The notes under the pieces were generated by a model, which saw nothing but the letters and a program-made list of their open reading frames with translations, did not search any database and had not been told where the DNA came from. Positions 1-12,830 of a DNA stretch of 64,000 nt are shown here, piece by piece; the first letter of the stretch is position 1; each line of letters opens with the position of its first letter. Source of the stretch: Epiperipatus broadwayi (lineage: Eukaryota; Onychophora; Udeonychophora; Euonychophora; Peripatidae); NCBI GenBank assembly GCA_028023455.1, contig JAQFVV010000064.1, positions 963,825-1,027,824 on the forward strand, read 5' to 3'. Made by a program: the position numbers and the translations under genes.

Positions 1-2140
1 CAATCAATGTAAATTAGTTATTTAATGTTACTAAATATAGAATTAATAAAAGGCAGAAATATATTTTTTTCTTCTCTTCTATCTATAAGTTGGTGAGCAT
101 CATCAAAGTTCATCAACTTTTTCTTTATCACCATATCTTTTACAATTTTATTCTAGATCTCCTTGCTGAGATTCACTCTATCATTTCCTCCAGCACTATC
201 AGTGACCAACCATACTGTTTCTCCTGTGTGTCATGGTCTCTATAAATATTTTCTGCCATCATACTTCAATACTTAGTCATGTTTCATTCTAACTCTCCAT
301 GATATTATCATCAATTAACCTCAAAACAACATCTTAAAGCTCATTATTTGCCTTTTTCCTTTCCAAGTAAGTGTATTAGTTCTGACATTATAAGGTCACA
401 CTCCATACATAACTCTTCATAAAATGTTTTTTTTAATATGGAGGGATATATTTTAGAAGTTAATAAATTCTCACTTTAGTTACTTTGGGTTAAAACAATT
501 CTAATGGTTATATCTCTTCTACCTTCTAATGGTATTAATCTTCAAACATCACATGATCACCATTCTTGATGCTTACACAATCTGTTATCACTGAGGCAAA
601 ACTCTCCATACAGTAGCACCACTCAGTGCAAGCCAGAGTAATCAATGGATGCAGTGCTCACAGATCCAAGACTCCTCACTTATGAAAGCCATAGCTTGAA
701 ACCAGTCTGGGGATATTGAATGAATAGGCACTAGATAGGGAGATTATGCACAAACCTTCCTGCATCCATTGATTACTCTGGCTTGCACTGAGATGCACTA
801 CTGTATGGAGAGTTTTGCCTCTGTGTACTAATCTTCCCAAATATTTTTAAGAAGTGCTTTTTTACTTTCATTTACACTGCATCCATACCATTTTTTTTTC
901 TAGAACATTTCATTATTTACATATTTTTTTCTATTAATTTTTATTTTGCACCTTTTCCTCAACAATTTTATTCAACAATAACATCAGTCAGATTCATTTT
1001 CTGCTATTAAAGCAACATCACCCACATAGCAAAAATAAATAAATAATTTGTCTTTTATTTTCAAATTTATTTTTACATTAGTACTAAATTCTTTCATAAA
1101 TATATTCAGTTTAAATAATGACAAGAAATTGTTATAGCTCACAATCTTATTCTTCTTTTTATTTTAGTTGTTTCGCCTTCCTTTTCCACAATTGCACATT
1201 TGTGCTTACAATTTATTTTTCTGTCTCTAAAATATATTTTTATATTTACGAATGTTCTAAACATTATGTTCCAGTCTATATTATCAAATATTTTGCTTTG
1301 TCTACAGAACCATTACTATTTCTCTATTTTCAAGGATTTTTCGATCAGTACTTAAAATTGCTTCCCTGGTATCTCCTCTTTTTTTAAATTCAAATTGATC
1401 ACTTAAACAAATTTTCTTGTCTTATTTTCCAAATTGCAAGTAAAATAATTTTAAATAAATTCTTTAAAATATATAAATGCAAACTTATATTTTTTTACTC
1501 TTCACTTTTTTGGCTCCAATTTTTTAAGATTGCTATTAATATGCTTTTCAAAATCTCTTAGAAACTTCTGTCTTATAAATGTTAGTAGATAATGTATAAC
1601 TGTTTTACCTCTTTTCTCAAAGACTTTAAAATTTCAAATGAAGTTGTATCTATTCCTATTGTTTTTATCGATTTCAATTACTCCAAGGCTTTTTCAAGTT
1701 CAGATTTAAAATTTTCTCTTGTCAACTCATCACAATCCATTTGAAATTCCTACTTAATCAATGACTTGTTTTATTTTCTCGATATAATTATTTTATATAT
1801 TCATGTCATCGTTTCTCAATTTACTTAGATCAACCAAAAATTCATCTTTAAGCTTCTAATTATATTCAATGCACTTTTTCTAATTCTAAATTTCTTTCTA
1901 ATATCATTATATGCTTCTTTGATGTTTCCTCTTTTTATAATTTTATCTAAATTTTTACAAGAATTTTGCTTCTCCATTAATGTGGTTTCTATATATTTTG
2001 TATTTCTCTATCTCTTTTGTCATTTTGTATCATCTCCTTTTTTTAATCTTACTAAAATTTTCTTTTGTTATCCATGACTGGGTTGACATTTATTCTCCTT
2101 TCCAAAGCATTTCTCTGCTGCATAAATAATTCCTTTCTTT
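1..2140 (-). pseudogene. Decayed non-LTR retrotransposon (RTE/CR1-like LINE), ORF2 relic
   Basis: Read on the minus strand, several broken frames line up in the order expected for LINE ORF2. At about 2130-2068 comes a connector segment (AAEKCFGKENKCQPS), followed by KENFSKIKKRR at about 2050, typical of the stretch between endonuclease and reverse transcriptase. At 1735-1500 there is an RT start, with ELTRENFKSELEKAL, then IKTIGIDTTSFEIL (the relative of the usual NKAPGID block), then KSILIAIL. From 480 to 60 a C-terminal part is readable (KGKRQIMSFKMLF, GGNDRVNLSKEI). Stops and frameshifts are frequent, so it is inactive. The family is inferred from block order. A foldback repeat interrupts it at 598-817. 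No endonuclease is seen upstream of 2140. Confidence 0.55.
598..817. repeat. Inverted repeat (foldback), arms about 57 bp
   Basis: The arm at 598-654 is the reverse complement, with few differences, of 762-817; the spacer is about 107 bp. Landmark in the left arm: CTCCATACAGTAG; in the right arm: CTACTGTATGGAG. It sits inside the LINE relic and is best explained as an inserted foldback or MITE-like unit. No coding sequence is present. Confidence 0.8.
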
Positions 2141-2289
2141 AAAGAAAAGTAATAAAAGTATTTACCTCTATAGAAAATCATTATATATTGGAGAATTCGG
2201 TGCTGATTAATAAAGAGATTTGAAAAAGAACTATTACTATATGAAAACGTTAAATCATAAGACAAATAATGGATTAACTTCTTAAGAAG

Positions 2290-2493
2290 GGATCGTTTGC
2301 AGCAATAAGATTATCTATCTTTATAACATTTTCTTTATGGTTGACACGTTGCAGACTCATCTTTGGTCATTCTCAGGACTCGGCTCTAAGTGTCTTTATT
2401 AAGCTTCTTGATCAAGTCAAGCAGCGAGACTCTCTGCTTTCGCCTGTGAGTCTTCATGATGATACTTGGGTGAAAGTTTTATTTTCCTCTTAA
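2290..2493 (+). pseudogene. LINE ORF2 C-terminal fragment, copy a
   Basis: An open stretch of 67 codons with no start codon ends at a TAA (2491-2493). It contains LWLTRCRLIF, then KLLDQVKQRDSLLSP and DDTW. The same string of residues recurs in copy b (3165-3525: VWLTRCQIKF, KIMQKIKNRDRLL, ETW), so the two are related. The hydrophobic I/L-W-L-x-R-x-x-x-x-F block resembles the extreme C-terminus of some LINE ORF2 proteins. Read alone it could be a duplicated host exon; the zinc-knuckle context of copy b favours a retrotransposon. Confidence 0.45.
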
Positions 2494-3164
2494 TCTTATT
2501 AAGATACACTTTTCTCTACATTGACTTTTTCAAGTTTCATTCTGAATGCTATGTAAATTTTTATAAAGTTTAACTGTATATTACTATGTTACTATGTTTA
2601 ATAAATATATTTTAAAACTTCTTATATGCTTAATGGTCATGTACTGAAATGCAATAGAGATTTATGCATTCAGCTTCAATAAAATAAAAATATAATAAAA
2701 AGAGAGGAATAGTCCTAGGTAAAATAAAAGAGCCTATTTTATTAATAGAGGGAGGGGGTAATCTGCTTAGTGGACAAAAATCTAAAGTGAAATGTCATTT
2801 AGTACGATGGAAAGAATACAAAATAGTGCATTATACAAATTGATGTATTTACTTTAATATTGTATGCTGTGAAAAAAATTGCATTAAATTTATAGAAAAC
2901 AGATATGTCATTTGTCAATTAGTTAACGTTTTAAAAATTAAATTGTACTATGATTTCTTTATTTCCAATTTATATAAATATATATGTGTAAAGTTATATG
3001 TATGTAATGGATTAAACCTTTGACATTATTATAAATATTATAAAAATTTTATAACAGAGAATAAGAAATAAAATTAACTGTAACAAAACAAGTATAGTTT
3101 AAACGCATTAGTGTCGCAATCATGGTTAACAAAATACAACTAAAAAAAGAAATAAATAAATGAT

Positions 3165-3525
3165 GAAACAATAAACCACCTTTTTTTACAGTTGTCCTTA
3201 TTTGAGTCAACTAAGAGCAAATATAGTAGCGAGTATTCCAGTAACAGACAGAGATGTTTTATCAATTAACAAAGCTTTTAACAATGGAACATATACTGTC
3301 ATCAGAATGGCGTTATTTATTCTTTTCGCCGTTTGGCTCACTCGATGCCAAATAAAATTTAAAAAAAGTAATCTGGATCCTTGGTTTAGTTACATTAAAA
3401 TAATGCAAAAGATCAAGAACAGAGATCGTCTTCTAACGACAGAGAAACTATTTACAGAAACCTGGACGCAACATATGTTAAATGAGGGTGGGCATTTTAC
3501 TCAAACTTTTCGTTTAATGCTCTAA
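3165..3525 (+). pseudogene. LINE ORF2 C-terminal fragment with zinc-knuckle remnant, copy b
   Basis: After a frameshift near 3185, the reading ETINHLFLQ (3165-3191) continues as CPYLSQLRANI (3193 on). Together they give the ET..HL...CP.L..LR pattern of the cysteine/histidine motif at the end of many LINE ORF2 proteins. The open frame runs on to a TAA at 3523-3525 and includes VWLTRCQIKF and KIKNRDRLL, matching copy a 0.9 kb upstream. A TTTTTTTACAG string at 3181-3191 could mimic a splice acceptor, but the LINE explanation accounts for the residues on both sides. No initiator ATG; non-functional fragment. Confidence 0.5.
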
Positions 3526-6500
3526 ATTTTTATTGATAATCAAACACTAGTCAATATAATCTATGTAATTTTTAATCTATGTTTTATTTTTCTATTTCTT
3601 AATAATAAAAAATACAGTAGTTTACTTTTAAAAAAAATTTCATTATATTTTTTTTGCAAAAAAACATTTTTTGCTTATTTGACATTATTGGATCTCTGAT
3701 TCATCACGGGTTCATTTCGAATAATATAAACCAGAGTTTTTTTAATCTTTTGCTTTCTATCATTTCTTTCTTCACAAATCACTACAACAATTCCAAGATA
3801 CAAACCATATCTAACTCCCTTTTCATGGTTGGGGATAAATGCATCCGGGTGTCACACTGTGGGGGGGGGGGGCATAAACGACTCCCCTTAATAAAAAAAA
3901 TTTAAATCAAAAGAATAATTTAGAAAAAACGGATTCATCAATAATTGATTTTGCTGATGTTAACTGATTATTTTACTTTATTATAAATGTTAATTGTGTG
4001 TCTGTATTGTTTTATCAGTTAGACTAGATCTATGATTATATGTTTATACTGTTTTCTAGTCAGACAACTTTATTGAATTTGAAACCGTTTCATTAGCACT
4101 TTTATTATACATAGTATATAGCCAATATTATAGTCTAATTAATAAACGTCAGAACAAAATTGCTATAGACAGTCGTCTAGCGACTGATTCATTAATTAAT
4201 CTTATCCTAGAATTAACTCAAATCAAATAATTAAAAATCTCATAATTCAAACTCATATGTACATGTCATATATCGCAATTAATTAAACTTAAAACAAAAA
4301 AAAAGAAAGTGACATTTACATTTTGTTTGTTTTTTTCCTTTTTTAAAGTGTAATATAACAAAAAAATATATATTAAAAAAAAATAACAATCAAATCGGTT
4401 TTAGAATAAATTTTTATACGTTATATGAAAATTTCAATAAAATTATTATTATTATTTTTTTTGGAAGAGCTGCAATATAATTTTGCAACCAGAAGGCCAC
4501 ATATCCATGGAACGGTTCTGCATACAGATAGACAAATTTATTGAATTAGTTTTAGTTTTGTTGCGCACAAGAGACATGTCATTCTTATCCTCAAATTCGC
4601 CTTCGTTTCACTTTAGTGTATATATATGAGCAATGAAATTAACTGCATCCCATCGCATATGATCTTAAACAGGTCCATAACCACTTTATCTTTTATATTA
4701 TTAATTAACCTATTGAAATTTATGGGTTTTTTAAAACCAACATAGAATCAAAGAGCAATAGTATTCATATAAGCAAAAATCGGTTTTTAAAAATTGTTAT
4801 CGATAAAATACTGTAGTTTTTATTTTTCTAATTATTTTGATAACCATGACCATGACACGAATATGTCAAAAGTATTTTTTATTTCTATACATTAATTTTA
4901 TTCTTTGTTCTTTATTAGTGTAGTTTTTTATATTATATATGATGCAGTTTATGAATAATAGTTTTTAAAGATAAAATATAGATTCGTTATTACAGATAAG
5001 TGCAAATTAAAAGTTTTTTTGTCATATTCGCTTTCAAGTAACAATAGATTGAAAATTGCTAAATGATTTCACTAATCTGTACAGCATGTTCAGAAAGTGA
5101 TGTGCAAATTTGTATATACATGTGTAAATATATTTTGAGTTATCTATGTATATGTTTGTTAATTGTTAATAATAACAAACTAAAATTATTCTATAAAGGG
5201 GGGAGGGCAATAAAGACAAAGCAATAAATAGGCGAGACATTGACAGCAATAAACTAACCAACCAATTTAATTCATAAAATTAGTTTTAAATACCTGCTTT
5301 AAATTTTGTTAGAGGTATCAACAGATATATGTTCAATCAAATTCCAGAAATGAGTAAAAAATAAAATAGATGGACAGTGATAAATTATAAAGCAGATTTG
5401 AATCCGATATGTATATCAACTACTATTATAAACTTCTTCATGGAGAGCCTATAAATATAATCTTTGGATTCATCTGTAAATAAGTTGGATGTATGGTTTG
5501 AAAACATTGCCATGTTTATCATATTTTTGTGAAGAACTTAAATGCGGGTCATATTCTACATATATCGGATGGGATATAAAAAGAGTGGCGTATCCCACCA
5601 GATGTTTTAAGCATTTTACCATAGTATAGATCAAATATATTTAAGTTTACGCTAACATTTAACATTTTTAACAATAAACTCTATCACATTATTCTAATCT
5701 GAGTAGAAGTAAACCGTAGATACCCAATAACAATAGAATACAATAATTAGAGCTTAATTCTTATAAGTTAAAGAGGCCTTATCACTCTAAAGCTATGTAG
5801 AAAATATATTATATGTAATATGATTATTAGTTGTAGTAACAATAATTGTAGTAAAAAAATTGCTAATATTAATTAACGCCTAGTTTATTATTTTTTAAGT
5901 AACGAGTCATCTATTTGTTTATAGTTTTTTAAAGATAAAATTAAAAAAATTTTAACCAGTCTAAATTATTAAAATACCTACTTTGATGTATGTTTTCGTA
6001 GCATTATTTTGGTATCAGTTATTATTTTTAACATTAAAATTACTTATTGATTTAATTATAAGGATAATATTTATAAAAACTATATTTTGATTAAATGTAT
6101 TTTTAAAAAAATTATATTTTAATTAACAATTAGATATTTTTAATAATAATAATATATATATAAACACATTGTGTATGTTTATTTGTCCTATAAATGAACT
6201 GTTTAGAAAAATTGCGAATGCAAAAATCTACGTCAGTTTGTATTTAAAATTTCAAAAAATTGAACTATCTAACAAAAAGCATATTTAGCAATTTTTTTTT
6301 TCAATCGTTTTTTCTCCTTGATCACAATTAGAAAAGGTTAAATAAATAAATAAAAGTTTTTTATATAGTTCTACCATAACCCGCTATATTTAGGGGAGCG
6401 AGTGAAGTCATTTCATTTTCATTAGGCTAAAAAGGTATGGTTAACATTCGCAAGTAAACACACTTTCGAAATATGTATGCATTTTATGTGTATTGTGTGA

Positions 6501-8170
6501 TTAATATATATATATGTGTGTGTGTGTGCACGGCTGTAATGTGTGTATGATTTTAACGTAAATATAAATACAAGCAACTTATACGTAAATGAGCATTTGT
6601 CTGAGCATGTTTTCAATATAATTATCTAAACATTTAGATAAATATACTTACACTCACTTTTACATATGCACACATACTATATATATATATATATATAAGA
6701 AAGACAGAGAAAGAAACAAGTGAAAAGAACTAGACAGAAACAATGAATAAAAGCAAAAAAAAAAATACTTAGATAATCATAGATGTAAATGGGTTTTAAA
6801 AAATTTAAGTAATATGTTAAAAATTGATTATTAACTTAAAAAGATATCTCTAACACAAGACCATGTTCAAATAAACGCAAATATAAGATCCTTGACTGTG
6901 ATGATGTTAGCAACTACCTCAACAAAAATTATTGGATCTGGCATTCTTGTATTTTCTTTTTTTTCATTTTGTTTTGTTGTTTTTTTTACAGAATTTTACA
7001 ATTTATCTATTCAAAAGCAATCTTCAATGAGAACTTTTTTTGTTATAATTATATTTTACTTTGATTAAATTCCTAGCTCTCGAAGAGGCACACAAATATG
7101 TACCGCATAATTTAGAAAATAATAATTATTAAAATCAATCTGAATGTAAAATATTAATGTATTAAATACAGAAAGTAATATCAAAAAGAAAAAAATCGCA
7201 TTTGAGAAATAGATATAACAACGGTTTACTTTTATTCTTACAAATAATAATAGTAAGAATGATACCATTTATCTTTAGAACCATAGTTTTTTGTATTACT
7301 TCATAGTTAAATTCTCTTTTGAAAGGCAGATTCCTCCGACCCAGTGATGTTTTGCTTGTCGCCAATATTAGTTTCATATTGCTTGCGATCTTTTTAACTA
7401 TTTATTTTAGTAATTTATTTTATAAATGTACCTTATATAAGGTATTAGTAAATTTGTATATTTTGTAAATAAAACTTAGCATAGCATCTCAGAAAATTAA
7501 AAAGTACTGCTATTTTTGAATATATTTGTATAAATTTATGTCTTTTGCTTTGCAATTCGAATAAAATAATTTTAAGAGACGTTTCATTAAATTTATTTTA
7601 CATGCAGCGTTCGGAAAGTTCAATGATTCAAAATATTGCTAATTAGGCTATTTAATTCTAATATTATACATTTATGATGATATCAATTTTTTATAAAATT
7701 ATTAAAGTCTTACAAATTTTATCTTATAATTAAGCTTTATGTTGTATATCTCTATAAATTTGGATGTCATAATTTTCATTGTTAAATCAGTTTCTGTTAT
7801 ATATATATATATATACACACACACACAATATTGGTCTCATAGGTTGCGCAATTAGACAACTAAAAAGACTACGAAATAGACATTATATTTGAATAGACAA
7901 TATTTATTTTTTTCTATTACATTCCATGCTGTCTTTAGAAAGCTTTAGAAAAATCTTTTTTTAATAATTTTAAAATGTGAAGTTTTAAAAGCGTAGCTTA
8001 GGACTCGAAATTGTTTATTCAGATTCTGTATATTATGTATATAATTTATATATTTAATTACATATATATATATTTATGTGCGTATGTGTGTCAACATGGT
8101 AAAATACAGGCTTTATATTTATTATTTACTTATTGGGCATTCTGAAGATTGTAGAGTTAATTCCAATCCT
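3526..8170. other. AT-rich gene-free stretch with microsatellites
   Basis: No supported gene. Contents: an 11-12 base G run near 3862-3873; many A/T homopolymers; a TA/TG microsatellite at 6507-6529; an AT run at 6678-6698; and a compound AT/AC tract at 7799-7828. Open frames here are short and of AT-rich chance composition. I see no conserved domain on either strand. Confidence 0.6.
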
Positions 8171-8174
8171 TTGT

Positions 8175-8280
8175 GTCAAGCGTTGGTGGTCGAGTGGTCA
8201 GCACAGCAGCTTTACAAGCAATTGTCCCGGGTTAGCGGGTTCACTTCCCAGGCGATGCTATGACACATGAAAAAAAAAAA
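8175..8280 (+). mobile_element. tRNA-derived SINE, copy 1
   Basis: About 106 bp. It starts GTCAAGCGTTG, has an A-box-like GTGGTCGAGTGG, a B-box-like GGTTCACTTCC at about 8238, the family tail GATGCTATGACACATGA, and ends in an A run at 8270-8280. It shares its order and tail with the copies at 22.6, 23.4, 23.6 and 36.7 kb. The tRNA-like head suggests RNA polymerase III transcription and LINE-dependent mobilisation (known for SINEs). This copy is diverged, and the A-run tail shows its orientation. Confidence 0.75.
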
Positions 8281-8372
8281 TGCCAGTCCTGAAGTGGGAA
8301 ATAAGTAAAGCATCTGTAATACTCTTTGAGAAATGCTTGTAACTTTGTTTCTGAACTCATTTTCAGATCTTG

Positions 8373-9165
8373 TTATTTATTTTTATATTGGTCTGCTGTG
8401 GAAAGCTGTTGTTTCTTGTAATCATTATCAGTTGTATCCATTGCAATTGTAGCAATACCTTCGTCATCAGAAAAACGGATTACAAATTGATCTAATTTGA
8501 GATATTTAATAGCTTTTTTGTAATCATAGGAAATGTTTGATTTCAGATTTTGGTATCTCCCAAATGATATTTTTAACCTCCAGCATAATTGTGATGCTTT
8601 TTTTAGGGAGAAATTTTTTTGAATGACTTCTTCAGTGATTGTCATTACATCTAATAAATGAATATCAGATGGTATGCTGGCAATGTTTAGTCCTTTTTTC
8701 AAAAACAGAAGTTTTAGTATCTATTAGATATTTACAATTGAGATATTTAACTGATGAAGCTGGCAAATTGTTTGCTATAGTATAACATTTGATTTGCTCA
8801 AATAGGTTTACATGTTGCTTTTTTTTCCTATTCTTTCTCTTCATGTAATTTAGAATATGATCTTTTTACTGTTTGAAAAACTCTTTTAATGTTATCATTA
8901 ATAATTTTATTTTTCAGAAAACGTTCTACATTATTAATGGAATACAAGGAATAATACTTGGAAAACATTTGGACATTTATTATTTTCTTAACAGGGCTTC
9001 ACATGATCTTTGGGTAATCTTCTCATATCTCTAGAGGTGAAATGGAAGTTTCATTTAAAAACTCTTAAGAACACTCTACTTTAGATTTACATGAGAAAGT
9101 TAATTGATTTTCTACAATGGCCAGTTTTAGACATAATCTTTCATAATGTCAAATAATTTTCATAA
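8373..9165 (-). pseudogene. Penelope-like element fragment, RT N-terminal part (minus arm)
   Basis: The minus strand reads a Penelope-type N-terminus: VERFLKNK and KRVFQTVKRSYSKLHE (8950-8850), then KKGLNIASIPSDIHLLDV (8700-8648), LKSNISYDYKKAIKYLKLD and FSDDEGIATIAMDTTDNDY, ending near 8373. Penelope-like elements encode a reverse transcriptase and usually a GIY-YIG endonuclease. Only the part before the catalytic RT motifs is present, and there are frameshifts near 8703 and 8840. The fragment is mirrored by the plus-strand copy that begins at about 9170, so the two form an inverted repeat centred near 9167. Confidence 0.65.
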
Positions 9166-9169
9166 TGTT

Positions 9170-11310
9170 TAAAGTTTGACATAATGAAAAATTACCTCTA
9201 AAACTGACCAAAGTAGAAAATCAATTGTTTTATATACATCTTAATGGGTTAGTAACTAAAATCTCCAATTCATTTTCAGAGATATCAGAAAATTATTCAA
9301 CGAGCATATGAAGCTCTATTAGTATAAGTCCTATTAGTAAAAGAATAAGTGTTCAAAAGATTAATATCAATCCTTGCACTTTTTTGATGATATAGAACGT
9401 TTTCCAAAAAATAAAAATATTAAGGATAACTTCAAAAAAGATTCTCAAGTAGTAAAAAGATCATAATGTAAATTACATGAAAACATAAAAAAATGGCAAA
9501 TGGAAAAACTTATAAACCTACATGGGCATATCAAAAGGCATACTGTTCCAAACAATTGACCAGCTTCTTCAATTAAAAATATTAGTTGTAAACATCTAAT
9601 AGATATTGAAATTTGTTTTTGAAAAAGGATCCATCTTTGTTATCACACCATTTAGCCACTCAAAAAGTTACTCAAAAATTGCCCTAGAAGAAGCATCAGA
9701 TTTATGCTGGGAATTAAAAAGAACAAAACTGAAATCAAACATTTTCTATGATGAGTAAAAAGCCATTAATTATCATTCTTCCTATTGACAAAGACAATGC
9801 TACAGTTGTAATGGATATAGTGAATTTCACAGCAAAATACATTTTTTTACAGTAGGCCAATAGAAGTGACAGAAGATCTGATACCAACAGAAGCAATGTT
9901 ACAAGCATTACTCAGAAAGCATTTCAGGTATATCACTGATTGAGAAAAGAATTATATTAACATTGCATTTCAGCAAAATTCCTCATCTTTATGGTTTATT
10001 CAAAAATCCATAAGAAACATGTCCTATTACGAAGTATTTTATGTCGCCCGAATTTGTCAAGATTTCTTCTTAAATTTCTTAATCTTTTGGATACAAGATA
10101 TGGACTTTATCAGAGATTCTAAATATTTTGTACAAATAATCAAGAACTTAAAAATTAAAATAACTGACTTATTGATAGGGTTTGATATGAAAATTTTATT
10201 TTTGATATGAAAATTTTATTCACAAATGCATCCTGTGAAGCATTATCTATTATTAAAAAAAAATAATAATTCAAGACAGTACAAGCGAGAACAACTGTTT
10301 CTGTTGATAATATAATGAAACTCTTAATATTCTGCACAACCACAACATACTTTCAATACAACACGGATAGAATTTTTCCAATCAAAGTAACCAGTATCTT
10401 TTTTATTCACAACATTTGTATGGAACAACATTAAACCATACTCATAAATAGTACTCTATATCAACCTAAACTTTAGCGTCACTATAGCCACATGGTAAGG
10501 TAGTATTAGAAACTTTCTGGACATACATCAACAACATATATAACCTTTAATTAAATTCATAATTCAAGTAGTACAAGAACAAAAACTGACATTCTTAGAT
10601 GTTTTGTGACAAGATTAGTCATGGCAAAATCAAATCTATAATTTAAAGAAAATTTACACACAAAAAAATATTTAGCATATACATTAATCATAACGGAAAT
10701 ACTAAACATGAAATAATAATATTATGGCACACAGCAAAAGAAATTTGTTTAGAAGGTCATGATTTGGAAAAAGAAAAAGATCTACATAGAACAAACTTTT
10801 ATGAAGTTCGGCTGTCAATCATTTGTAATAAAGAAAATCTTAAATAAAGAACAACAACAAAAAATAATTATCGGTATTGTAGGGTATTCATATTTACCAC
10901 GAATAGTGGACAAACTAAAGAAAATCTGTACTCAATGTAACATCAAAACAGCTTTCCAAAGTCATTTCAGACTATGAGAAATTTTCACATCTATAAAATT
11001 TAAATTTTAAATACTGAAAAATAAAAGCAGTATCCATAAAATGCCATGTGAATTTAAAAGGATATATATAAGGATGATATGGATCATTTCTATTGTAAGG
11101 CAATTGAAAAACCATAAACCAGTGATTAGAAAATATAAAGCAGAAATATTTAAGTAGCAGATCCTGTATATATCTATAAATATATGTTCAGTTGGGAAAA
11201 TACAAAAATATTGAATAGAGAAAAAAAATGCAAAAAAAAAAAAAAACATTCAAAAAATTTCTCACATGATAATGACAAATAACCCCATAGGTCAGTTTAG
11301 TGTCATAATA
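9170..11310 (+). pseudogene. Penelope-like element, decayed RT and possible endonuclease remnant (plus arm)
   Basis: The first 800 bp mirror the minus arm: GATATCAGAAAATTATTC, then AACGTTTTCCAAAAAATAAA at 9397, then the equivalent of LKSNIFYDE and DKDNATVVMD at 9735-9815. Further on, broken frames give FPHLYGLFKNP (9980), QEQKLTFLDVL (10570-10610; a block near the end of Penelope RTs) and GIVGYSYLPRIVDKLKKI (10895). Near 11030 KSSIHKMPCEF may be the start of a GIY-YIG domain. Many stops and frameshifts; non-functional. The 3' boundary is uncertain. Confidence 0.6.
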
Positions 11311-12050
11311 TATAATGCCTGAAAGCCATTAATTAATCTTCCTCTTAGAACAAGGTGGGGAAATCAGGATGAGCTTGGTAGATAAGTATATGAAATGTCT
11401 ACAAATGGTTGTTTTTGGCAAATTAGTACAATTGGACAAAGCATTACCTTAAACTCCATATTCACAAATATAAAGATCCACATTTAATTCCCATGCTAAT
11501 AATGTCTATGGCAGAACAGCAACATGTGAAAAAGAGAGGAGAATAATAACACTCAAAATGTCACATGATCACCACTCAAAATGATGTCTAACCTGTGTTC
11601 TATTACTAACAGCCAAATGTATTTGTAAAATTTAAATCAAGTTCGAATTTAATAAAGAGATTCAATATTTAATATTAGATGATAAATTTAGTCCAACATA
11701 TAATTGTCGTAAAACCATACAAAATAATATGTCTGAATTTGTTGACACTATTCTCAACCAACTGTTATTTTTTACCATTTTTCAAAGCATGCTGGAAAAA
11801 AAACTTTATTGCTAAATTTTTTTTTAAAAAAAGATATGATCCCTATTTTATTTAACTTTTAATAATATATTTTGACTAATAATTCCCACAGTTATCTTTG
11901 TTGATTTTTTTTTAAATGTACTGCTGAATACAATTAAATATTAATCGAATGTAGGTATAGTGTACAAATCTTTTGATTTTCACTATAAAAGCATGAAATT
12001 CATCATACTTTATTCAAAAGCTTTATTAATTATTACTTATTAATATTTCA
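11311..12050. other. Non-coding stretch, weak SINE-like segment
   Basis: No gene seen. At 11370-11520 a segment with GAGCTTGGTAGATAAG and, downstream, GATCCACATTTAATTCCC has the spacing of a degraded pol III A/B-box pair, but no second copy in the window confirms it. The rest is AT-rich. Confidence 0.35.
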
Positions 12051-12053
12051 CAT

Positions 12054-12172
12054 GAACCACGACTCTTCATTCTATCTCACAATACTGATACACTTGAAGA
12101 CATATATGTTGAAAAGATAAATAATCACCAATATATGTATTTCATGCTAAATCAGCAATAATCAGTTGGTCC
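12054..12172 (+). repeat. Dispersed repeat, first copy
   Basis: Contains CTGATACACTTGAAGACATA and AATAATCACCAATATATG. The same order occurs in the left arm of the hairpin at 12527-12645 and, inverted, at 12650-12765. No coding potential. Confidence 0.75.
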
Positions 12173-12452
12173 AGATTATCATCTCCCACACATATATACG
12201 CTATAAGTGGTCAGATATATATATTAAGATATCCAATCTTCATACTTTAATACACAGGCTCCAATCTACTCCACACTCCAACTCTTCAACCGTCCATTCA
12301 ATTGAAAATTTGATGATGGAATGCTCAAAGGCCACAATGAGGCCAGGATTTTTGTCACACCCATGTCGACCTAAGGTCAATCTGACTCCTCATGTACAGG
12401 ACATAATTCATTTAATACATATACAAGGGATAGGCAGACATCTCAACTATGT

Positions 12453-12830
12453 AATAACTGAAACACACAGGCTTATTATATACCTATGTCTCTATATGTA
12501 ACATATAGTGTATATAGGCACAGACTTTCACATGACCCACCACTCTCCACACTATCTCATAACACTGATACACTTGAACACATATATGTTGAAAAGATGA
12601 ATAATCACCAATATACGTATTTCATACTAAACCAGAAATCATCATTTTTAGCATGAAATACGTATATTGGTGATTATTTATCTTTTCAGCATATATGTGT
12701 TCAAGTGTATCAGTATTATGAAATAGAGTGGAGAGTGGTCGGTCATGTGAAAGTCTATGCTCATATACCCTATATATTACATATATTGATACAGGTATAT
12801 AATAATCCTGTATTTCAGTTATGAATATTT
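12453..12830. repeat. Large hairpin (inverted repeat), arms about 180 bp, almost no spacer
   Basis: Left arm 12453-12645 and right arm 12650-12830 are reverse complements with modest divergence; paired landmarks are TGATACACTTGAACACATAT and ATATGTGTTCAAGTGTATCA. Outer parts (GACTTTCACATGACC and GGTCATGTGAAAGTC) extend the pairing. A truncated relative lies at 45640-45720. Probably a foldback or MITE-type element; no transposase present. Confidence 0.8.

Noticed and set aside
3181-3525. Terminal exon of a host gene behind the TTTTTTTACAG acceptor
   Set aside because: The residues upstream of the supposed acceptor (ETINHLFLQ) continue the LINE zinc-knuckle motif after a one-base frameshift, so a retrotransposon explains both sides.
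12166-12501. 111-codon plus-strand open frame
   Set aside because: It overlaps the dispersed repeat and hairpin cluster and shows no domain.
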